From assembly GCF_019375475.1 (NCBI RefSeq), contig NZ_JAHXGQ010000002.1, positions 826,107 through 890,106 of the forward strand: 64,000 nt of DNA, given 5' to 3'. The notes under the pieces were generated by a model. It did no database searches. It was not told where the DNA came from and saw only the letters and a list, made by a program, of their open reading frames with translations. How positions within the stretch are numbered: the stretch's first letter is position 1; every line of letters begins with the position of its first letter. Below, one piece after another: positions 1 to 7,022 of the stretch. This DNA is from Saccharothrix obliqua. Lineage in GTDB: Bacteria; Actinomycetota; Actinomycetes; Mycobacteriales; Pseudonocardiaceae. The translations under genes and the position numbers were made by a program.

Positions 1-229
1 GCAGGCGAAGGCGCAGGCCGAGGCGTACCAGCGGGGCCGGGAGGACGTGCGCCGGACGCACGAGACGACCGCCGCGGGCCAGCAGCAGCAGGTGGGTCAG
101 CAGCAGCCCGCGCACACCGCGGCGACCCGCGCGGACGCCACGGCGGACGTGCCGACCTCGCCGGTCGGGACGCCTGCCCAGCCGTACCCGGGTCAGCAGC
201 AGTACCCGGGACAGCCGCCGCGGTCGTAG
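1..229 (+). CDS. C-terminal fragment of an unidentified protein, Gln/Pro-rich tail
   Basis: The open frame runs in from the left edge (first complete codon at position 2) and stops at 229. About 75 residues are visible. A charged, helix-like stretch rich in Ala, Lys, Glu and Gln is followed by a low-complexity tail with poly-Gln runs and repeated PGQQQ/PGQP units. Such tails are common at the ends of actinobacterial membrane or secreted proteins, but the functional part lies outside the window, so no function can be given. The stop is followed by a GC-rich 3' region with no gene before the convergent gene at 278. Confidence 0.6.
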   Translation, partial: QAKAQAEAYQRGREDVRRTHETTAAGQQQQVGQQQPAHTAATRADATADVPTSPVGTPAQPYPGQQQYPGQPPRS

Positions 230-277
230 GGACGGCTCGGGGAGGGGGCGGCGGCGCTCGGCGCCGTCGCCCCCTCA

Positions 278-616
278 TCACGCTTCCATCGCGGGCTCGT
301 CCGCGTTTCGCGCCAACGCGCACACGGCCGCCAGCCGCAACGTCGTCCAGTCCGCCGTCGGCCACTCCACGACGGGCGGCAGCCGCCACCCGACCGCCGC
401 CGCCTCGTCGAGCACGCCCTTCGCGTACCCGGCGAGCAGCACCGCGGCCGCCGCCGCGGGCGCGCCCACCGCGAGGATGTCCCGCACCGCCGCCGCGTGC
501 TGGTCCACCGCCGCGAGCACCCCGACCGGGAGCGCGCCGAAGGAGATCGCCATACCGATATCGCCACCTAGCCGGTCCAGGAACCGGCGGGCGGACATGT
601 CCCACCATCCGCTCAC
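278..616 (-). CDS. DUF6401-like small protein
   Basis: This 112-residue protein has Ala-rich amphipathic helices. It contains the segment VDQHAAAVRDIL, which I associate with the DUF6401 family of actinobacteria, often annotated only as linked to natural-product loci. No catalytic motif, signal peptide or clear membrane span is visible. Two starts are possible: GTG at 616 and ATG at 598, the latter preceded by GGATGG at better spacing, giving 106 residues. It stands alone, convergent with the preceding gene and divergent from the DUF6319-like gene at 718. The family call is from memory and the role is unknown. Confidence 0.6.
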   Translation of the reverse strand: MSGWWDMSARRFLDRLGGDIGMAISFGALPVGVLAAVDQHAAAVRDILAVGAPAAAAAVLLAGYAKGVLDEAAAVGWRLPPVVEWPTADWTTLRLAAVCALARNADEPAMEA

Positions 617-717
617 AAGGCCGACACCCTACGCTGTGCGGGGCGACCGACCCGACGTCGAACACGTGTTCTAGGATCACGCCGGGTCGAGCCGGACGCA
701 GAGAGGGAGACCGGATC

Positions 718-1188
718 GTGGAGGCGGACACGCTCGTGGATCAGCAGGACCAGGCGGACGTCGAGGCGGTGCGGCAGGACGCGCCTGCCGAGCCCCAGCC
801 GGAGGCCGCGCCCAAGCCGGCCGCCGAGCCGGCGGCGACGCCCGCGCCCCAGCAGCAGGAAGCGCCCGCGCCCAAGCCCGCGAAGGCACGGGCCACCAAG
901 AGCACGGCGAAGAAGACCCGCACCGTCGAGCTGACGCTGACCGTCACCGGCACCGCCGACGGCGAGTGGCAGGCGGACCTGGTGCACGGCACCAGGCGGG
1001 TCGTGCAGGGCCTCGTGATCTCGGCCGCGGCCGTGTCCAAGGCGGCCAAGGAGCTGCACGAGGACATCGCGGGCGGTATCGAGGAGGTCATCGAGGCCGC
1101 CCGGTCCCAGCACCGCACCCGCATGGAGGAGCTGGAGGCCGAGCTGGCGAAGGTCAAGGCCGCGCTGGCCGAGCTGAGCGACGACTGA
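718..1188 (+). CDS. DUF6319-like protein, short form
   Basis: This 156-residue protein starts at GTG 718, with a purine-rich GAGAGGGAGA ribosome site just upstream. Residues 1-60 are a Pro/Ala/Glu-rich disordered stretch, then a Lys-rich patch. Residues about 68-130 form a beta-rich then helical region (VELTLTVTGTADGEWQADLV, then RRVVQGL...AAAVSKAAKEL). The end is a coiled-coil-like helix (EELEAELAKVKAALAEL). The C-terminal half closely resembles the end of the 222-residue protein at 31619-32287, so the two are paralogues. This copy lacks the ~60-residue N-terminal domain of the other. Function is unknown; a nucleoid or cytoplasmic structural role is only a guess. Confidence 0.75.
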   Translation: MEADTLVDQQDQADVEAVRQDAPAEPQPEAAPKPAAEPAATPAPQQQEAPAPKPAKARATKSTAKKTRTVELTLTVTGTADGEWQADLVHGTRRVVQGLVISAAAVSKAAKELHEDIAGGIEEVIEAARSQHRTRMEELEAELAKVKAALAELSDD

Positions 1189-1220
1189 CGTGGTGGGGCC
1201 GCACCACGCGGCCCCACCCC

Positions 1221-2177
1221 TCAGCGCGCCGGGTCCAGCACCAGCTTCCCGGTGGTGCGGCGCGACCGCAGGTCCTCGTGCGCCCGGCGCACCTCGGACA
1301 ACCCGTACTCCCCGCCCTCGACGGCCCGCAGCTCCCCCGCCTCGACCAGCTCGAACAACTCGGCCACGGCCCGGTGCACGACCCGTCCGGGCAGGCGGAA
1401 CGCGTGTGGCAGCCACATGCCCGCGACGGCCGTGGAACGGGCCAGCAGGTCACCGAGCCCGATCGGCGTCGGCCGTTCCCGGCTCGCCATCCCGTAGAAC
1501 GCGAGCCGCCCGAACGGGGCGAGCGCCGCGATGCTCTGGTCGGTGACCGAACCGCCCGTCATGTCCAGCACGACGTCCACCGGCCGCCCGTCGTTGGCCT
1601 CCCGCAACGCGCCCGTCACGTCCTCGGCCCGCGAGTCGACGGCGGTGTCCGCGCCCAGTTCGAGCGCGAGCGCCCGCTTCTCGGGCGAACCGGCCGTGGC
1701 GATGACCCGGCCCGCGCCCCACTTCCGCGCCAGCTGCACGGCGATCGACCCGACACCGCCCGCGGCGGCGTGCACGACGACGGTCTCCCCCGGCTCCAGG
1801 TGGGTGCTGCGGCGCAGCAGCAGCCACGCCGTCGCGCCCTGCACCACCATGCTCAACGCGGTCAGGTCGTCGATGCCGTCCGGCACGTCGAACGCCGTGG
1901 CGGCGGGCACCGCGGCCTTCTCCGCGTAACCGCCGGAATCGGTCAGCGCGACCACGCGGCGCCCCTCCGGCGTGCGGCCGACGACCTCGCTGCCCGGCAC
2001 CAGCGGCAGCTCCACCCCGGCCAGGTAGGAGTTCTCGGTGTGGTGGGTGTCGGCGTAGTTCAGCCCGGCGCGGCTGACCGCCACGAGCAGCTCGCCGGGA
2101 CCCGCGACGGGGTCCGGCAGCTCGACCTCGCGCAACACCTCGGGGCCGCCGAACTCGGTGATCTGGATGGCGCGCAA
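1221..2177 (-). CDS. Zinc-independent quinone oxidoreductase (MDR superfamily)
   Basis: A protein of 318 residues. The start is a TTG at 2177 with GAGGAGG nine bases upstream; the open frame runs much further back, but homology to NADPH:quinone reductases starts here (RAIQITEFGGPEVL). It has a GroES-like N-terminal domain and a Rossmann nucleotide site (AAAGGVGSIAVQLA, about residues 136-150). The catalytic and structural zinc ligands of alcohol dehydrogenases are absent, which marks the quinone reductase/crotonyl reductase branch. It reduces quinones or enals with NADPH. It is divergent from the SDR gene at 2329 across a 151 bp shared promoter region, which suggests joint control with the lipid-type enzymes next door. 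Confidence 0.9.
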   Translation of the reverse strand: MRAIQITEFGGPEVLREVELPDPVAGPGELLVAVSRAGLNYADTHHTENSYLAGVELPLVPGSEVVGRTPEGRRVVALTDSGGYAEKAAVPAATAFDVPDGIDDLTALSMVVQGATAWLLLRRSTHLEPGETVVVHAAAGGVGSIAVQLARKWGAGRVIATAGSPEKRALALELGADTAVDSRAEDVTGALREANDGRPVDVVLDMTGGSVTDQSIAALAPFGRLAFYGMASRERPTPIGLGDLLARSTAVAGMWLPHAFRLPGRVVHRAVAELFELVEAGELRAVEGGEYGLSEVRRAHEDLRSRRTTGKLVLDPAR

Positions 2178-2328
2178 CGGATCCGACCTCCTCGGTCGTG
2201 CCGATCGCCGCCCGCACCGGGCGACCCGGACGATCCTGCCCGCGAACGCGGCCGGCCGCGCGTCGAGCAATCCGGAACATGGTTCCCCGGCCGGCGGGCC
2301 GGTAGCTTCGGTGCCGAGGAGGTGCCAG

Positions 2329-3090
2329 GTGATCGGATCGGACGCGCGGGTGGCGATCGTCACCGGGGCGGCGCGCGGTATCGGCGCGGCCGTCGCGGCG
2401 CGGCTCGCCCGGGACGGCTTCGCCGTCGCGCTGCTGGACCTGGGCGAGGACGGTTGCGCCGACGCGGTCGCCCGCATCACCGCCGAGGGCGGGCGTGCCC
2501 TCGCGGTGGGCGTGGACGTCACCGACCGCGCCTCCGTCGACCGGGCCGTGGCGCGGGTCGCGGACGAACTCGGCGCGCCCGTGGTGCTGGTGAACAACGC
2601 CGGCATCCTCCGCGACAACCTGCTGTTCAAGATGACCGACGACGACTGGGACGCGGTCATGGCCGTGCACCTGCGTGGCGCGTTCCTGATGAGCCGGGCG
2701 GTGCAGCGGTTCCAGGTCGAGGCGGGCTGGGGCCGCGTCGTGAACCTGTCCAGCACCAGCGCGCTGGGCAACCGCGGCCAGGCCAACTACGCCGCGGCCA
2801 AGGCGGGCGTCCAGGGTTTCACCAAGACCCTCGCCCTGGAGCTGGGCCGGTTCGGCGTGACCGTGAACGCCATCGCGCCGGGTTTCATCGAGACCGACAT
2901 GACCGCCGCCACCGCCGCCCGCCTCGGCATCCCGTTCGAGGACTTCAAGAAGGCCGTGGCGGCGAACGTCCCGGTCGGCCGCGTCGGCACCCCCGACGAC
3001 ATCGCGCACACCGCGTCGTTCCTCGTCAGCGACGGCGCGGGGTACGTGTCCGGCCAGGTGCTCTACGTCGCCGGCGGACCGAAGGACTAG
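2329..3090 (+). CDS. SDR-family 3-oxoacyl (ACP/CoA) reductase, FabG-like
   Basis: A protein of 253 residues. GTG 2329 was chosen because GAGGAGG precedes it and the Rossmann motif TGAARGIG follows at residues 12-19; in-frame sequence upstream is not SDR-like. The NNAG motif and the catalytic set Ser141, Tyr154 and Lys158 (YAAAK) are intact. The end (SGQVLYVAGG) is typical of FabG-type reductases. It should reduce 3-oxoacyl thioesters, or oxidise the 3-hydroxy form, with NADP(H). The MaoC hydratase starts three bases after its stop, so the pair probably acts on successive beta-carbon steps of fatty-acid or polyester metabolism. Confidence 0.88.
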   Translation: MIGSDARVAIVTGAARGIGAAVAARLARDGFAVALLDLGEDGCADAVARITAEGGRALAVGVDVTDRASVDRAVARVADELGAPVVLVNNAGILRDNLLFKMTDDDWDAVMAVHLRGAFLMSRAVQRFQVEAGWGRVVNLSSTSALGNRGQANYAAAKAGVQGFTKTLALELGRFGVTVNAIAPGFIETDMTAATAARLGIPFEDFKKAVAANVPVGRVGTPDDIAHTASFLVSDGAGYVSGQVLYVAGGPKD

Positions 3091-3093
3091 GCC

Positions 3094-3546
3094 GTGCGGA
3101 GGTTCGCGAACCTGGACGAGCTGGGCGCCGCCGAGGGCGAGCACCTGGGCCGCGGCGGCTGGCACGAGGTCACCCAGCAGGAGATCGACCTATTCGCCGA
3201 CGCCACCGGCGACCACCAGTGGATCCACGTCGACCCGCGGCGCGCGGCGGCGGGACCGTTCGGCGCGCCCGTCGCGCACGGTTTCCTGACGCTGTCGCTG
3301 ATCCCGCGGCTGATGCGTGACGTCTTCACCGTCGAGAAGCTGAAGATGGGCGTGAACTACGGCCTGGACAAGGTCCGCTTCCCCAGCCCGGTCACCGTCG
3401 GCTCCCGCCTGCGTGCCGCCGCGGAACTGGTGGGGTTCCAGGACGTGCCGCCGGGCAAGCGGGCGGTGCTGCGGGTGACGGTCGAGATCGAGGGCAACCC
3501 CAAACCCGCGTGCGTCGCGGAAACCGTGGTGCTCTACGTCGCCTGA
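3094..3546 (+). CDS. MaoC-like (R)-specific enoyl-CoA hydratase
   Basis: A 150-residue single hot-dog-fold protein starting at GTG 3094, with AAGGA upstream inside the end of the SDR gene. The hydratase 2 signature is present: a catalytic Asp in FADATGDHQWIHVDP with the paired His, then the A..GPFGAPVAHGFLT segment that forms the substrate tunnel. The family hydrates trans-2-enoyl-CoA to (R)-3-hydroxyacyl-CoA. It is co-transcribed with the SDR upstream. It is convergent with the second SDR, whose stop lies two bases beyond this stop. Confidence 0.9.
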   Translation: MRRFANLDELGAAEGEHLGRGGWHEVTQQEIDLFADATGDHQWIHVDPRRAAAGPFGAPVAHGFLTLSLIPRLMRDVFTVEKLKMGVNYGLDKVRFPSPVTVGSRLRAAAELVGFQDVPPGKRAVLRVTVEIEGNPKPACVAETVVLYVA

Positions 3547-3548
3547 CG

Positions 3549-4313
3549 CTACGCCCCGCCGATCGTCGCGCCGCCGTCGACGACGAACGTCGCGCCCGTG
3601 GTGTACCCGCCGGCCGCCGACGCGAGGAACACCACGGCCGCCGCCAGCTCCGCGGGGTCGCCCAGCCGGCCGATCGGCAGGCGTGCCACGTGCGACTCCA
3701 GGTAGCCCGGCGGGTACTGGTCGGTCATCTCCGAGGCGAAGTAGCCGGGCGCGAGCGCGTTGACCCGGATGCCCTTGCGGCCCGTCCACTGCTGCGCCAG
3801 GTCGCGCGTCAGGCCGAGGACGGCGGCCTTGGACGCCGAGTAGGCCGCCTGCGGCAGACCCGCGGACACCAGCCCCAGCACGCTGGAGACGTTGATGATG
3901 GACCCGCCGTCGGTCATCACCGCGGCGGCGGCCTGCGCCATCCAGTACGCGCCGTGCAGGTTCACGTCCACGACGCGGCGGAACTCCTCCGGCGTCTCGC
4001 GGGACGCGGGCACCGCCGTGCCCACCCCGGCGTTGTTCACCAGCACGCCGACGCGCCCGAACCCGGCGGCGGCGCGGGCGACCTCGTGGCAGTCCTCGGG
4101 CCGCGCCACGTCCGCCGGCACCACGAGCGCCCGCCGCCCGGCCCGCTCCACCAGGGCCGCCGTCTCCGCCAACCGGTCCGCGCGGCGGGCGGCGAGCACG
4201 ACGTCCGCGCCGGCCTCCGCCAGGCCGCGCGCGAACGCCACGCCCAGTCCCGACGAGGCGCCGGTGACGATCGCCACCCGGCCGTCGAGGCGGAACATGT
4301 CCAGGACACCCAT
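3549..4313 (-). CDS. SDR-family oxidoreductase
   Basis: A protein of 254 residues. Start is ATG 4313, with GGAG five bases upstream. Motifs seen are TGASSGLG at residues 17-24, NNAG at 93-96, Ser143/144, and Tyr158 with Lys162 (YSASK). It ends with the TTGATFVVDGGATIGG tail usual for 3-oxoacyl-ACP or gluconate 5-dehydrogenase-like SDRs. The exact substrate cannot be read from sequence. It lies 20 bp downstream of the acyl-CoA dehydrogenase on the same strand and is probably co-transcribed, which favours a CoA-ester or secondary alcohol substrate in lipid degradation. Confidence 0.88.
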   Translation of the reverse strand: MGVLDMFRLDGRVAIVTGASSGLGVAFARGLAEAGADVVLAARRADRLAETAALVERAGRRALVVPADVARPEDCHEVARAAAGFGRVGVLVNNAGVGTAVPASRETPEEFRRVVDVNLHGAYWMAQAAAAVMTDGGSIINVSSVLGLVSAGLPQAAYSASKAAVLGLTRDLAQQWTGRKGIRVNALAPGYFASEMTDQYPPGYLESHVARLPIGRLGDPAELAAAVVFLASAAGGYTTGATFVVDGGATIGGA

Positions 4314-4333
4314 GCTCACTCCATTGTGGACGG

Positions 4334-5479
4334 TCACAGGCCGAGGTCGCGGCCGATCAGTTCCTTCATGATCTCGTTGGAGCCGGCCCAGATCTTCGTC
4401 ACGCGGGCGTCCATCCACGCGCGCGCCACGCGGTACTCCGTCATGTAGCCGTAGCCGCCGTACAGCTGCACGCACGCGTCGATGACCTCGTTCTGCACGT
4501 CGGCGCTCCAGAACTTCGCCTTGGCCGCGTCCACCGCGGTCAGCTCGCGGCGGGTGTGGGCGAGCGTGCACTGGTCCAGGAACGCCTGCGTGACGTCCAC
4601 TTTGGTCACCAGCTCGGCGAGCGTGAACTTGTTGTGCTGGAAGGAGCCGATGGACTGGCCGAAAGCCTTGCGCTCCTTGGTGTACTCGATCGTCTCCAGC
4701 AGGACCTGCCGGGCGTGCGCCAGGTTCGAGATCGCGCCGCCGAGCCGTTCCTGCGGCAGGCGCTCCATCAGGTGGATGAAGCCGCGGTCGACCTCGCCGA
4801 TCACGTTCGCCGCGGGCAGCCGCACGTCCTCGAAGAACAGCTCGGCGGTGTCGGACTCGGGTTGGCCCACCTTGTCCAGCTTGCGGCCGCGGTGGAAGCC
4901 CTCCATGCCCGTCTCGACGGCGAACAGCGTGATGCCCTTGGCTTTTTTCTCCGGGCTGGTGCGCGCGGCCACCACGATCAGGTCGGCCGAGTGGCCGTTG
5001 GTGATGAAGGTCTTGGCGCCGTTGAGGACCCAGTCGGAGCCGGCGCGCACGGCGGTCGACCGCAGCGCCGCGAGGTCCGACCCGCCCGACGGCTCGGTCA
5101 TGGCGATGCCGGTGGTCAGCTCGCCGGTGCAGAAGCGGGGCAGCCACCGCTGCTTCTGCTCCTCCGTGCAGAGGTCCACCAGGTAGGGCGCGACGACGTC
5201 GGCGTGGATGCCGAGGCAGCTCGCGACGCCCGCGCTGACCTTGCACAGCTCCTCGCCCAGGACGGCGTTGAACCGGTAGTCCCCCGCGCCGCCTCCGCCG
5301 TACTGCTCCGGGACCTCCAGGCCGAGCAGGCCCTGGCGCCCTGCTTCCAGCCAGACGTCGCGGTCGATGTGGCGCTGTTCGACGAAGCGGTCGTAGTTCG
5401 GCCGGATCGTGCGGTCGACGAAGGCGCGGGCGGTTTCGCGGAACGCGTCGTGGTCGGCGTCGAACAGCGTGCGGCGCAC
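4334..5479 (-). CDS. Acyl-CoA dehydrogenase, long-chain (LCAD) type
   Basis: A protein of 381 residues of full family length with N-terminal helical, middle beta (MTEPSGGSDL, FAD/substrate site) and C-terminal helical domains. The flavoenzyme introduces a trans-2 double bond into acyl-CoA and passes electrons to ETF. At the position of the MCAD catalytic Glu, this protein reads WAGSNEI (Ala). Like mammalian LCAD, it instead has a Glu in LPQERL (residue 244), the expected base in this subfamily, so it is not inactive. It forms an operon with the SDR downstream. Confidence 0.93.
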   Translation of the reverse strand: MRRTLFDADHDAFRETARAFVDRTIRPNYDRFVEQRHIDRDVWLEAGRQGLLGLEVPEQYGGGGAGDYRFNAVLGEELCKVSAGVASCLGIHADVVAPYLVDLCTEEQKQRWLPRFCTGELTTGIAMTEPSGGSDLAALRSTAVRAGSDWVLNGAKTFITNGHSADLIVVAARTSPEKKAKGITLFAVETGMEGFHRGRKLDKVGQPESDTAELFFEDVRLPAANVIGEVDRGFIHLMERLPQERLGGAISNLAHARQVLLETIEYTKERKAFGQSIGSFQHNKFTLAELVTKVDVTQAFLDQCTLAHTRRELTAVDAAKAKFWSADVQNEVIDACVQLYGGYGYMTEYRVARAWMDARVTKIWAGSNEIMKELIGRDLGL

Positions 5480-5578
5480 TGGCCCTCCCGGGCGAAGCGG
5501 TTGCTCAGGCGTCGCTCAGCCTCGATCGCCCCGGGGCCGCTTGTCAAGGAGGGTTCCGGGGTGTCGGTCGCCGGTGTT

Positions 5579-5851
5579 CTAACGAACTTGCTTGCGACCC
5601 CAGAGGCCCGCCGCGAGGCTCACCCCGAGCGCCGCGACGGCGATCTGGAGGATGAGTTCGATCCAGTCGATGCCGGGCGTGTCCTCGACGCCGAACAGGC
5701 GGGCGATGAACGTGCCGATGAAGGCCGCCACGATGCCGACGACGATGGTCAGCCAAATCGGGATGTTCTGCTTGCCCGGTGCCACGGCTTTGCCGAGGAA
5801 CCCGATGATGAGACCCACGATCAGCGCGCTGATCACACCGCCGATGCCCAC
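5579..5851 (-). CDS. GlsB/YeaQ/YmgE family small membrane protein
   Basis: A protein of 90 residues. GTG 5851 is preceded by AGGAGG. Three hydrophobic helices are evident (GGVISALIVGLIIGFLG, then IWLTIVVGIVAAFIG, then the C-terminal LILQIAVAALGVSLAAGL). The Gly-rich first helix is the hallmark of the transglycosylase-associated family. These proteins are envelope-stress induced in several bacteria; the biochemical role is not settled. It is a single gene, 99 bp beyond the 5' end of the acyl-CoA dehydrogenase. Confidence 0.88.
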   Translation of the reverse strand: MGIGGVISALIVGLIIGFLGKAVAPGKQNIPIWLTIVVGIVAAFIGTFIARLFGVEDTPGIDWIELILQIAVAALGVSLAAGLWGRKQVR

Positions 5852-7022
5852 GATGCCTCCTGCGGGTTAGTCGCCCCCGATCCCGTCGGGGGCCTGCGGC
5901 CATCATCCCACCGAAAGTCCGGGCCGCAGCGCCCGCGAGAGCCGCGTGCGGGGCGGGTTCGCCCGCGATCGGCCGCGTCCGGTCGGGTGGGAAACCGGGT
6001 TTCGCGTGCGAAGATCGCCTCTCGGTGCCTCGGGCGCGGCTGCTGCCGGGGGTGTGCGTTCAGGCTCGCGGATCACCTCATCGTGCGACATACACTGCGC
6101 CCGATCGGGTCATTTCGCGACGTGCTTACGGTTCAAGTGCGGCCGGCCGGGTCCCGGATGCGACCTCGCCGGTGGATGGTTCGGCGAAGTGCGCGTGGTC
6201 GCGCTGGCCCGTCCACCCCGTCGTCCCTCGGCTGTCCATCCACAGTGGACTTGACGGGCGCACCGGTGTCTGAGGCGCGTCGGCCGACCAGAAGGCCCCC
6301 GCGGGCCACGGGGGCTGTGCAGGCGCGGCGGGCGGTGCGACGGCGCGGGCGGTGCGACGGCGGATGGGCGAACAGCGGTGACATGGCGAGCAGGCGGCTC
6401 GACAGCCAGCGCTCGGCCGACACGCGGCAGGTGCCACGCAACAGGCCCGCGGCAGGCGAAACGCCGACCCGCGCAGCGTCGAACAGCGCCACATCGACCG
6501 CAAGGCGGCGGCCAGCCGGCACACCGGGGACCCACGGGCCTCCGGCGGCCTGCTCTTCCGCGGCTCGCGGGCTTGCGGACGCCGGTGGCGTGCGGGAAGG
6601 CGTCCGAGCGCGGAGACCGGAAGCGACCGGACCCGTGCCCGATGGGGTCGGCCCGTCCCGGTGGGGTCGGCCCGCTTTTGCGGCGTGATTCGGTTGGCGC
6701 AGCCATGCGGGTCGGCGTGGTCGTCCGGCTGCGGGCGGCGGTGAGCGCTGTTCCTCATCCCCGCGCTGTGGGCGGCGGGTGTGGGGCGCGGTGGCCGCGG
6801 GGTGGTGAGGCGGAGGCGGGTGCGGGGCCGTGGTGGGGCGGTCCGTGTTTGGGCATGGGGGTGCCCTTGCTGGGTGCCCTGCCTTGCTCCCTCCGCCGTG
6901 CCGCCTCCTTCTCTCCCGGCAACGAAATGATCACGCCCGAAGTGCCCGATATCCACCCACTTCGCCCGATCGAGTGATCAAATCGAGGCGAATACGCAGG
7001 TCAGAGGGCTGAAAGAGCGCTG
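5852..7022. other. 1.17 kb intergenic region without a convincing gene
   Basis: Several open frames exist on both strands but are Arg/Pro/Ala-rich, lack ribosome sites and match no family I know, so I treat the region as non-coding. Visible elements are a CCACAGTGGAC motif at 6240-6250, a G-rich stretch around 6720-6860, and the nested inverted repeats at 6928-6980 beyond the 3' end of secA2. Confidence 0.5.
6928..6980 (-). terminator. Nested inverted repeat downstream of secA2
   Basis: Outer arms TGATCAC (6928-6934) and GTGATCA (6974-6980) enclose inner arms CGAAGTG (6938-6944) and CACTTCG (6958-6964). It lies 42 bp beyond the secA2 stop. There is no U-tract, so it may be a factor-dependent terminator, an mRNA-stabilising 3' structure or a protein site. 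Confidence 0.45.

Noticed and set aside
966..3320. Very long open frames opposite or across real genes
   Set aside because: They are Arg/Gly/Ala/Pro-rich, have no ribosome site or family motif, and overlap recognised enzymes; they result from the high GC content.
4334..5479. Inactive acyl-CoA dehydrogenase because the MCAD-type Glu is Ala
   Set aside because: LCAD-type enzymes use a Glu at another helix, and the LPQERL Glu is present, so it should be active.
5903..6977. Several 60-200 codon open frames between the GlsB gene and secA2
   Set aside because: Low-complexity translations, no ribosome sites, overlapping on both strands; better seen as non-coding.
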